A stretch of 64,000 bases of DNA from Xiphydria camelus. Lineage: Eukaryota > Arthropoda > Insecta > Hymenoptera > Xiphydriidae. The stretch spans positions 28,994,827 to 29,058,826 of the forward strand of contig OY783196.1 of assembly GCA_963678675.1 (NCBI GenBank). Direction: 5' to 3'. The notes below the pieces were generated by a model, which was given only the letters and a program-made list of their open reading frames with translations, was not told the origin of the DNA and searched no databases. Positions 12,201 to 24,200 of this stretch are shown here, piece after piece. The position numbers and the translations under genes were made by a program. Each line of letters begins with the position of its first letter. The stretch's first letter is position 1.

Positions 12201-15200
12201 TTCCTGGGAAAATCTGTAACTATAAGTAAACCCGATGCGAATTAGCGCGTCCGGTCTCATCGAACTCGTCACGTGCACGTTCACGCGTCAAAGCGATTAG
12301 CGCCTTTCGTCAAACCATCGCCGGGGAAAAAACCTCGAACGCCCGAGCGTCCCGGTAATCCTGGTGCGTGAACGCATCGGCAAATTAAACAGAACGGGAA
12401 AAAAACGTCGTCTTCGCACGTGAGAGTATCGCGATTTATCAGTCGTACAGAAAAGCAGAAACAAATCAACTGTTCGCGCAAGTTCATTTTATTCGCTTCG
12501 CGCAAATATCTACGTAACGATACAGTTTCAAAATTTTCAATTAATAAAGCATCTATATGTGGTCTAAATATAGTAGAAGAAAATAAAAAATATATAACGT
12601 CACTTTTCAACACGCTCTCGGATGAGCTCTTAGTTTTATAACAAAACGATATATTCTCAAAAAGTTGTCAATTAAAGCATCCCATATTCAGTCTATATTT
12701 AGAAGAAAATACAAAAATGATGTCACTCTTTTCAACTCGCTCTCTGCAGATGACCCAGAATCAAAAGTTCATCCTCGTCATCACTTTCGCTCTAATCGCG
12801 AGATCTTCCTCCCACGCGTACCTGCATCGCGTATAGCAGCGCTCCGCGGGATTCCGCAATGAGAATAATTTCTCCCGCGTCGTCGTTTACCTGTGTGCGT
12901 GCGTGTGTGTGTGTGTAATCGCGGATAAATAGAGAAACCCGTTTCGGAGCGAATGACTCACCTGCCGGAGCCTCCAATCCGATTGCACCAGTAGCGACGT
13001 TAATTCACCGTTGATCCGGACGCGCGCGAGGCTTGCGCACTGCCGCTCGCGGAAAAGTTCGACGGTGGTGGAAATCTCCTCGTGATGCCGCTACACCGCC
13101 TCGCCCCCTCGACGTGTTTATCCGTCCGTTCGTCAAATTGACGTTAATCGACGCGTGAATCGTCGCCCGCTGTTTCGTCGAACGGATTTCGACCGGGAGC
13201 CGTCGTTAACGACGCGCGTGAAATTCTGAAAAAATGCTGAATGAGTACCGACGAACGGGAATGTCATTTGAAGGTGTGTTGATGTGACGTCGCTTCAGCT
13301 CCGAGCATTACTGAGGCTCCGAGGATAATTAGCGCTCGGACTCGTCGATCAAACTTGGATTAAAAGCCCCTCGGTATTCCCCGCCATAAATGTGATATAT
13401 TCACCTGTAGATAGGTACGCGGGTACTTGATAAATATCATCGAGCTGTTAATTATCATTTTTCCAATTCATTTCCCCCGTAGCGATACGCGCGATGTGTC
13501 CCTTCGATGCGTTGAGAATAACGCACGTATCATTCGCGGTTACCAATTTTTATATGACCAGGAAGACGACACACGACTCAAATAATTCGCTGTACTCCGT
13601 AATTTTATATCGCGGAACAATGTTTTCATCGTCGACGCACCGATTCGACGTTGATCAACTGTGAAAGCAGGCGCAAGACCGCGCGATCGCAGTTTCTATC
13701 CCCGGCTGAGTTTCTAAAATAGATTTTGAAATAAAAATCCAATCGAGAATCACAGTTCCAGGCGATATTAAATTCGCCGCCATCGAACGGATGGATCTTT
13801 AATTACGCTACCGGGAATCTCTATCGATCGTATCATCACCATAAATTGCTTTAGAAACGCGCCCGCGGAGAGAATTCGTAACGATGACCCCTGGCTGGCG
13901 GCTCTCGCTGCAGCGGCCGGGGGCCAACTCCGCTCCAGTTACTCGCTTCGATACGCGGTACATTCTTATTCGATTTCTCGTCGATCGATTATTATCCGTA
14001 CCGCTGCACGCAGAGGCGAAGGCGAGCGTGTCTTTCGGGCGGATTAGCGACGCGCGTTTTTCCGTCGAAAGCGCGGCCGCCACGCACGCGTACATCCGCC
14101 CTCGCTCGGAACGCTGCGCGCGCGATCGCCGCCGAACGAAACGCAAACTCAATTCGATCCGCCCGGAACGAAATGCGCCGGTAAAAAAATCTCGCCTCGA
14201 ACGACTTCGTTCAGTCCGAGCTGTGATACGTTTCGACCGCAAATACGGTATTTGACTGGAAGAAAAAATGTGCGTATTTCAAAATTCAATTTGTCATCTG
14301 CACACATATTCAATATCGATTGAAAAAGAAAATGTCCGAAAAAATAATTATTCGCTGAGTTGTGTAAGCGCGTGTCTCTCTGCTGAATTATTATAACGTT
14401 ATCAAAAAGCCGTGAAAGACGCACTTATATGCCAAGCTGCGAGTGCGAAAGAGACAAATTTATCGAACGATGACGTACGCTGCATTTCTAAATATCGTTT
14501 TTCGGCTCAGATGAGGCCGAAAATGAAAAATGAAAAAAATACGAGGTTGATAATTTTTTTTCCGAATTTCTCGAATCATTAACACAACGAAAAATCAGTC
14601 GACTACCCTGTCCATCGTGTTCTATCGTTAAGTCTCTCGCGTTCCGCACGCGCGTACAAAGTAGACCGAAAACTCCGCGCATATAGCAGTCCGCGCCGAG
14701 GATCGCGTTCTCGCGCGAGCGCTCTATATCAGCACCGAGAAAGTCATCGCGTTGACTCGCGGGAAGGAACGAAATCTTCGTCCCCGCGAATAGCCTCGAA
14801 ATCAGCTCGCGCATCGCATCCGCGCTAGTCGGCGTCTCCGCGGTTCCATTTATTCTCGAGAGCAATTCCTCTCCGCTCGGAAACGATGCGCAGTCTCTCG
14901 CGCCGCGAAAATGCACGGCTTTAGCGAGACGGCGGAGAATTTGCGAGAGGCTCGAAGGAGCTGAGAGTCGGCCGGGCCTTTCGCCGTGAGCGTTGGACGA
15001 CTCGGGGGACTGTTTACCCAACAAGTGGCCTCTTCCCGGCCCGTCGGACAAAGCGACTCTTCTCAATATACATTGCAAATACAGCTCGGCTTCTCGAGAC
15101 CGAGCAACAAGTGGCCGTACCGCTTCGATATCGCGTTTCATTGATCCCTTCTGCAGCGGCAAAAAGCCGGCGACAAACCCGATCGCTTATTATCGCAAAA

Positions 15201-18200
15201 ACCATTCGATTGATTCGCGAGATGGTAATTCCCTCGGTGGATTCAGCGGCGCGGCGTCACCTCGGCAAACACTCGTTCGGAAGAAAAACTTCCTCCTTGC
15301 ATTCGGGATTTACCCTGCAGTCGTCGCGCGTTTCATCGGGAATATCGTCAAACGGGAAAAGCGATTCGGTGAATTCCCCGCGCTTTGTTTCGATGCTGTC
15401 TGTCGCGCTCATCCACTTGTGTACGTCATTCGCAAATCCTGGAAACTCGAACCCCTGTCCCGATTTTCACGGTAGCGTTCCACGAAATATCGATATCAGC
15501 GAATTTGCGAAGCGTTGATTCGCACGGCGCATTCGCGGCCGTCGGTCGCTTCGCCTCGACGAAAAGTAATCCGACGGTTCGGGAAACTTCCTTGTTGTCG
15601 TCGAAACGCAACTCGCGCGCATTTCGCGGGGAATCGCGAAGAACGGGCAAACCCGGAAATAATTTAGCGACGTTGCCAAATCCACCGCGGTGCGTCGACG
15701 ACGTACCCTCGAATTCGAGACCGACATTCCTAATTCACGGTGCGCGTCGAATTAAGAGTGCTTTAAATTTTCCTCATTTTCACGTCAAATTAACAGAAGT
15801 CGTTTGCCACAAGTGCAAATTGCAAATGTCAGATCGAAATTGGATCACAAGGCGTTATCTAAATTTCACGTTTTTGACAAATTTACGCAAAATTTAACCT
15901 ACCGAATCGCGGTAACGCGTAAAGCTTACACTTACCTATTATTTTCGAAACACAATTTCGTCGTACAATTGTATAAATAACAGTGCTAAAAGGGGACTCG
16001 TAAAACACACATAAATAGTTGCTGCACACGCCGCGCCGTTGATCACGATTTTCGTAAACTTGCTGCAAAATTTTAAAAAGGCTCAGGAATGCCACACGTT
16101 CTTCATCGAATGCACGTGCACCCGTTACACGTGTTCGCACGTGGACGACGTTTTCCTGCTTCCTTTGTCGCTCACGCGGCCGATATCCGAGAGCTCGCAG
16201 CCGCGAAACGTGATTCGTGATATCACCGGATTATTTATAAACTCAAAAGAGTCCACCTGCCGTTACAACGACGCTCGCGCGCGACTCCCGTTCTAGGAAT
16301 TCAATCGCGGAATTTCCTGCGGCCCGAAACGCTCGCTATATAATATGTAAATGACGCTCGCGCTGTGACGTTACGATTTCACGTTACGCCGAGCGGAACG
16401 CGCTCGATACTTGGTTTTCGGGCATTCGCGAGGCTCTCGACTCGCCGGCGATGACGCATCCGTCGTGATGAATGTCGAATCGAGAGACTGGGCTGGTACC
16501 GACGCAGCTCATTGAATTGCACATTTTGCGAGAAACGCTGATAGCGCGTTTTCGTGAAATAAGAGCACTCTCGATTCGAACAATTTGCAATCGACGAAGC
16601 GACTCGTCACTCGGATAGACAAACGTACCTACTACGTTGATTGTACAGCAATTTTAGGTAGTATAATATCATCAGAGATGCACGAAGGTTGTGCGCTTTA
16701 CGAATCCTAGTCATCACTGAGCAAGCGCACACACACATTTGTGTCATTAAATGATTTCAAACTAATACAAGCAAAATGCAAAACTTTTATTGAATATGTG
16801 TACAACTTTTCTTAAATATTTACTATCGCAAATACAACGATTAATTTTAGAACAATTGATTATTATTGCAGTTTGTATGAACGTCGTGCCGATCATACAA
16901 GTCTATCCGGCCAGGCAAGTTCGTCGTAACAGAAGAGACTTTCTAATTATGCGGGTTTATATTTGCGCTTCTGGTCGCACTTTCCCCCGCGCTACATATT
17001 TTTTTGCTCGCAGCGAGGAATATCAATTGATATCCTACGATCTGTAGTAAACAAATCCGGAGTGCTACGGATTTTTTGTTCGTTCAATCCAAAAGTGGCG
17101 TCCGATCGAATATGTGTATATAATAATGTAGATACGCGCACGACTATGCAAATCCCACGTAGAGTGCCCCGAATTAATTATACGGTGACGCGACGAAATT
17201 CCCATCGGCTATTCATGAATGGAACTTCGACGCCGTGCATGGAGCGAGATCCGATCGTCGCGCATAAATTTCGTCGCACTCGCGTCCGCGCGAATGCGAA
17301 CCGCTGCAGCTCGCGCGCGCGAGTCGACATTTTGGCCAAATGTTATTCGTGTCGAATTGGCGGTGAACTGTACACTTAGATAGGCGTGCGGCGAAATGAC
17401 AACGCGCGTATCGAATCGTGTTCGCGATTCTGTATTTTTTCCGTCTCTTTTTTTCCTTTTAAAAATTCTGTGTAGCAATTCGTATGAAGTGCGCGTACGT
17501 ATGACGATGGATAAGGACATCCATTATCCGTAAAATGTTTGAATCGGAGGACATTCTTCTAAAAAACATTTTCTTAAAAAAGGAATTGCATTTGACCCTC
17601 GGAGAACCCGAGGGGCAATTTGACCCTTACGTCGACTTGGTCGGGAATATCATTAAAATATGTAGTTTGTGTACATTTTTCATATATTTTTTAGAATATG
17701 TAAATGATTCTAATGACACTTTTTTCTTTATAAATTAATTTTACAATGTTTGTAGTATATCCGAGAATTTGTTCAAGCTGATCGGATCAGTTAATGTGAA
17801 ATGGTAGATAATAAAAAATGCGCAAGGTCAAACTGACCCCGAATGTTCTCCGTGATCGAAGAAATAGTTGCGTTCAGCTATAGGGTTAACGTTTTTTTTC
17901 GAAATAAGCGCCTCGCAAAATGCCCAGATTCGAGCAACAGATCAGACACAGGTAGATATAAGCTCCTGGACGGACTTAACAAAAAAAGCGTTCGCCTCAC
18001 CGAATTAACAGATTCGCGCAGCCAGATCAGGGATCGGAGATAAACGTCCGGACGGACTAAAAAAAGAGCGTTCGACGGACGCATCGTTAAAAGAATCGAA
18101 TCGATTTTCTCTCCTTCGCCGCGCGAGTACATCAGCGAGTTAACGAGCGTCCCGCGGCAAGGACGAGCCGCGTGCCGTGACAAGTACCGCCGGTGTCAGA

Positions 18201-21200
18201 GTCGTTAAAGTGCGCACGACGTGCGCGCGTGCACCTCCTTCCTCGAGGATAAATGTTCTTCCTTCCGCTCCGTTGGATTTTTGGCATCCAGACGCTGTAG
18301 ATACATACAATGCGCGCGACGATCATCGGTCCGACGCGCCGCCCGATAAACATCATCGGAGCGCGACAAAGAATGATCGAAGCGGCGCGCGTTACGTAAA
18401 ACACGACGGGAAGAGGAACGGTTTCATAAAGATTCTAGTTATATTATTCAGGGTTACCCGACACGGCCGTCGCATCGATGTGCGATGACTAACGACATCG
18501 ACCTCATCTCTCTCTCTCTCTCTCTCTCTCTCACCTCGCGCGGTCGTTATCGCGCAACGTAGCGTACACTTCGAGTATGTTTAAAATATTTAGCCGTTGT
18601 TTAACGTGCGGGCAGCGTTACCAAATATTTGTCTCCATCAGTAGTTTTATTCGGTCGAAGCGCATTAATCGCGACGGAGAGAAATGGTAATTTGTTAATG
18701 ATTTTTTGATGAATTATGATGGAATCTGTAAATAAACCATCCACACTGCGATCATCTGCTGACGATGGATAGACGATCACAGAACGAAAGACGATCGCTT
18801 TTCACGCGTCTCTTGTAAACGGCGAGCTTGAAAACGCTGTTGTTTACATACATCGTTACGGAATTTTCGGGAACCTCGTGTTTTCTCGAACGCTTCGCCC
18901 CGCATTATTTCCTTCCGTCTCGATACGGTGCGCGCGCGGTACGACCGCGTATTCCCCGCGGCGGGAATTCCAATTAGCCGCCCGAGGTCGTAGTTCAACG
19001 CGCCCGACGATACGCGGTTTTGGGCGCATCGCGATTTGGCGCCGCGAGGACGATATATGGCTCGGATTTTACCGGCGGATTCGTCCTTGCGAATTCGTTC
19101 GGGCGAATGCGCGTATATCGAATCCAGAGCGACTGAATCGCAGTGATGTGAATCGCGTTGTTAGCGATAAAAAAGTTGCCAATATAGCGGCGATCTCTCG
19201 ATTCTCGATTGCTATCCTTTGAAGTACGGGGTTCGAAAATTCATAAAATCGAAAATTCTGACGCGTCGAAAATCTGAGCAGATCACGTAGAGAAGAGTAC
19301 ATTAAATCACTGTTATACTACATAGTAGATCTGATATTTTGGGGAAAGTATTGCGTTCATTATTTCACCGTATGACAATAATTGACATACGTTTAATGAA
19401 GTTCACTGGATGTCATTTTTAAACGTACTCTAACCAGTGAATAATCAATTCTCATGCATTTTCATTAGCCAGGGCAAACGCCGTCGTAGTTAATCAAAGC
19501 ATAACCATTAATTATTCATCGGTTAGTACATTTAAAAATGATATTTTAAAAAGTCAGTAGCGACGGAATCCGTGACGTCGCGCCGGGAGTATGCCAACTG
19601 TTGTCATACAGCAAAGCAATGAACGCAATACTTCCTCTAAAATGTTGAATCTATTATCTAGTACAACAGTGATTAAAATATACTCTTCTCCCCGTGATAC
19701 GCGCAAGCATCCACGGGGGTAATCGTCACGTGGAAGCGCACGATTTCCATCTAACAGCAAAATCACGCGCGGTGTCGCAACTCTCCATCCGGATAATGAA
19801 CCCGCGCGCGAATAATCGCACACGAACTGCGCACACCTGTACGCGTAGAGCGCATACATATCGAGTTCCACCTAATGGAAAGAGGGCCGCCGTCACGACC
19901 GTACGCCAGACGACGTGGCCCCAGACGGAAGCGACGAGGGTCGCTCGACGAATAGCGGAGGGTAGAAGAAGGGTGGTGGATGTGTCTCGGCGGCGGCGGC
20001 GCGTACTTTGTTCGCTCGCGCGTCGCCCACGCCGACGAAAATAGATTCTAATTCCATCGAACTGGTACGCGCGCAACTAGTACCGTCGGGGTGTGCCTTA
20101 TTATATCTGCCGTTCCAGCAATTCAGACTATATATATCATATAGGTATTATACATATGCAGATATATCTATACCGTATGTCCGTCGGCAAACGCAAGAAA
20201 TCTGAGTATACCTAAAATTTGACCTATACCTGACTTCGGCGCAGTTCAAATTTTCGGTACACTCACAATCAAATTTCTTGCGTTTGCCGACGGACATACG
20301 GTATACGTGATGCGTAATGTCCGCGAAACGCACGTTTAGTTCCCAGACTACACCGAGAGAAAAGGTTTAGAGTATGAACCCCCGATAGAAAAATTTATTC
20401 GAGACACAAATAGGAATTTATTCACATGGAATAAAAGTCTGTTTGAATCAGATAAATGTTTTGCATATCTTCTTAATCGATCATAATATTAGTAAAACAT
20501 TTCGACTGGTAGGTACCAGAAAAAAGCACGTATTTTTTCACTGTCATCATAGAACATCGTAACTCGTTGCTGTGCAAGGAAAAGTAAATCACATCGATGA
20601 CAACAGGGACTTACGATGTTTCCTCGCACAGCAACGAGTTACGACGTTTCTCAATGACAGTGAAAAAATACGTGCTTTTTCTCTAGTACCGGTCTGCTTA
20701 TCAAATTCAAATAGATTTTTGTTCGATGTGAATAAATTCCTATTAAACTCAAACACATTTTTCCATTAGGTTCGTATTCAACTAGATTTTTTTTCCTGGA
20801 TGTAGCGCGTTCGTATCTTGGCTTTGCATAAACATTTTCTGGAAGAACGGATATCTTCATCCGCTCGTTACCACCGCGATAGAGGAAAATATGATCGAAT
20901 ATTCCTTCGAGGAAAAATACGCGGAACGTTCGAGGTCGGACCGCGTTACCGAAACCGGCGATACACTCTGCGTACTAAGGATATGATATCTCCGCGAGTA
21001 CGGGTACCAAAGTGGCCCACTACACACCGGTTGTTCGAAATCGTGTCGTTTCTTTAGAGCGGCTGAAAAGTAAGACAGTCTCGCACGATCGGTCGTTGTA
21101 ACCTTTCCTCGGCAGTCCGATAAATAAAAAAGACAGCGCTATTGGCAAGAGTCACGATGCCGCGTAATGTAACGTTCGAAGCGCGCAATAACGACGCGAC

Positions 21201-24200
21201 GGCTCCAGGGTGTACAGCGCGCGTGATTCTGGAGAGTAATTGCGCGCGCCGTGGAAACTGCAGTTTCGGTCGTCGCAACTATGAATTATTGGTAGATTAA
21301 CGTCGCGCGCGCAAAAGGAAGTACCGCCGCGATAGGCGCCGAGACGGGCTGGCAAAAGTTTTCGTGGTTTGCTCGGGGTTCAAAATATACCTAGGTATAG
21401 ACAACAGGACGAGACTGCGGAGTTGTTCTTCGCGTTTGCGGACGTACGCGCGCAAAGTTACGCTTATAGACGGGTCGAACAAAAGGGAAATTAACGATCG
21501 CCACGCGCGCGGAGCCGACGACCACCGTGCACGCGCGAGTGTGTGACATGGAACGTTGCTAGACTACGAACGAAGCGAAGTAACACTGCGCACGGTGGTC
21601 GATGTACGAGCGGGGTTCCCCTCGGGTCGTGCAGCGTAATTTTGCGTTGAAAGCAGCGAGAACGTCCCCCGGGTGGTATACCGCGTTCATCGCGTGATAT
21701 CGACTCCCGTCGAAGCGAAACGTTATTCCCGGAGACGCCAACAGCGAAATACAAACAAAGTCCGAACGGACGTCGAGACCCTTTCGAGCGCCGCTGGCGT
21801 CCGTCCGCACGGAGGTCCGCCGTGGTATTCCGGAGCGCGACGACGAGAAGCTTTTGACCGTTCAAATCCCGGCGAGGCGCGCGCCGATTGGCCCGCGCTC
21901 GCGGCTCCGCTCCAATCGACTGTCTTGCCGCGCTGACGTCACACCCGCCTATAAGAGCGCGCGGGCCGCGAGCGAACGGCTCAGACCTCAGACTGGCTTT
22001 GAGATGAGCGAGGCAAGGTTGTTGTGTTGTTGCATCGTTTCGAGTCGACAACTCGCCGCCGCCGCCGCCGCGCAGCTTGAAGCTGAATGTACGATCGTCT
22101 CACTTAAAACTAACTAAACCGCACGAAGACCAAGGATCTATAAAACTAGTCAAAAGAATTAAATAAAAACAAACTCGAACCTCGCCGGAAACGTGATGTG
22201 CATAGTCGTGAGCGTTTGTGCGATCGCGGCGACGTCGTTCGAAGGAGCGTAGGAAAGCTTGGAGAACGTTGAGAAGAAAAGTATAACGCGTGTGCGGATA
22301 CCGTGATATATTTATGTACGCGTGTTGTTCCAAGTGCTCGTGGTTCGCTCGCGGCTCCAGCGAGATATCCGCCTGCGAGAAGGATTTCTCGGCGAAAGAG
22401 GGGACGGTGTTTCGACGGATCGTGCTCGTGCTCGTGAGAGAAAGAGAGGAGAGATCGACTGATCCAATTTACGGACTCCCGCGCGAAATCCCTTTCGCGT
22501 TTTGTTCGTCTTCCCCGGTGCGCGAGCCCACCATGGAAACAAAAGCTTGACCCAACGGGTGGGGCGCGTACGTTAGCGAAAGACATTAGGAAAGTGCAGT
22601 CAGACCGCGTCGTGCGGATCGGCTAACTTTCGGAGGCGGAAGGAGGAGAAACGGCCGAGTCCGTTTCGGCTTTTCCCGACATTTTTCCCGCTGAAACCCG
22701 ACAGAATTCTCGACTCGCTCGAGAGTTCGCCCTGAACGGCCCGAAAATTCCTTCCAACATTCCGAAGAAGCTCTCGAAGCTCTACCTAAAGTATAAGATG
22801 GTCGGGAGCAACGGAACGATGATCGCGATCCGCCTTGTCCGCAGCAAGCTGCGCAAGAGGGAGGATCACTCGAACGCCGTGCACCCCGAGCCGGCGGTGG
22901 TGCAGACGGCCACCCCGGGCTCGGCGATCGTCACCTCGTCGACGACCACCACGGTGATCGCGGCGAGCGATGGATGTTGCGCGACGGATCTCGGCAACGT
23001 CACGGAGCCGGATCTCGCGTTTATGACGACGGCTACCACCACGACCACCGGTCAGTTTATCTGGCAGTTTCCACCGCCTTATCCTCCGCCGCACACGCCA
23101 CCGCCGCAGTACACGCTGTACAATAATGACCAGGTAAGCGGTTCGATTTCTTTATGGCTTTCGAAGGGAGCGGGAACGATACGGTGCGCGAGCGGGAGAC
23201 AAAGGAGAGACGGAAAGGGACGAATCGAGGGAGGAGAACGTCGAACGGGGATTTCACTGATAGAATTCGTGATACGATTTGTTGTATATCAGGGCCGCGG
23301 ACATTTGAGAAGTCGATGTCGGACGAGGGAAAGCACGCGGGGTGTAAGTGGGAGAAGGAATCGGACTTGGAGGAGAATTGTCGAAGGTCGCGCGCGCACT
23401 CGACGTCGGAGGGGATTTCGCGAATAAGTAGCGTTCCCAGAGACAAAGCGCGGAGAGGGGAAACCCTGGGCTAGTTCTTCCAGCGGCGATTTAATTCGAA
23501 GGCTTTCTGACGCAGCGCGGCGTGTGAACGCCCTCGTTGAAAAGAGGCTGAATTCCTCGAAGGAGAGCGACGCGTCGAAATCCGGGGCGGTGACACGCCT
23601 TTTACGACCGCGTTGCGGGAAATCACGGGTGGTAATCTCTCGCTGGAAGAACTCCGAGAGCCGCGCACGGCGGTCCGGTTTGTTTGTTTTGACGATCGAG
23701 CGTGGGGAGGGCACGCCGGGCGGTCGCGCGCGCGCGCGACGCGACGGAACGGACGCTTTCCAGGCGATTATCGGGTCGGAGTCGAGTTGCGCGGCGTCGA
23801 TAGCGCGAACGACGGGAGAACGGCTTTTCGGTTATCGCCCGAGCTCCCCGATAACGGTTGGGTCTCGCTTTTATTTAGCGCAACGGTCGCCGGGCCGCGC
23901 GACGGTTCTCCACGATGCGCGCGCGGGCGCGGAGAGTGCGCGATTTGCGATTCACGCGTGCAACGTGAATGATCGACGGCGCCGAGCGACGCTTCGGAGA
24001 TTCCGACCAAGTTCAAACTCCGCGTCCTCCACTGCCACGCGCGTCGGCGAGCGAAAAGAGTCGCGACTGCTGCCGTCGCTTTTGCTCATGCTCGCTGTGC
24101 GTGTAAAAAAGACCGTTTTCCGTGTTGAGAGGCTTTCGGCGATCGCACACCTGTTGCCCGAGTTTTCCAGAAAGTTTCCCCCTTCGAACGCCGCGATTGA

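Larger units (their letters stand above)
9849..21886. other. long intron of the membrane protein gene
   Basis: This is the bulk of the 13.6 kb intron between 9226 and 22845. It holds microsatellites and the repeats listed separately. Open frames such as 14488-15162 on the minus strand are long because of GC content and show no family motif. Confidence 0.55.

Noticed and set aside
14488..15162. 224-codon minus-strand frame
   Set aside because: Parts look protein-like, but no family, promoter or splice partner was seen and the plus strand is open too. Not supportable without transcripts.
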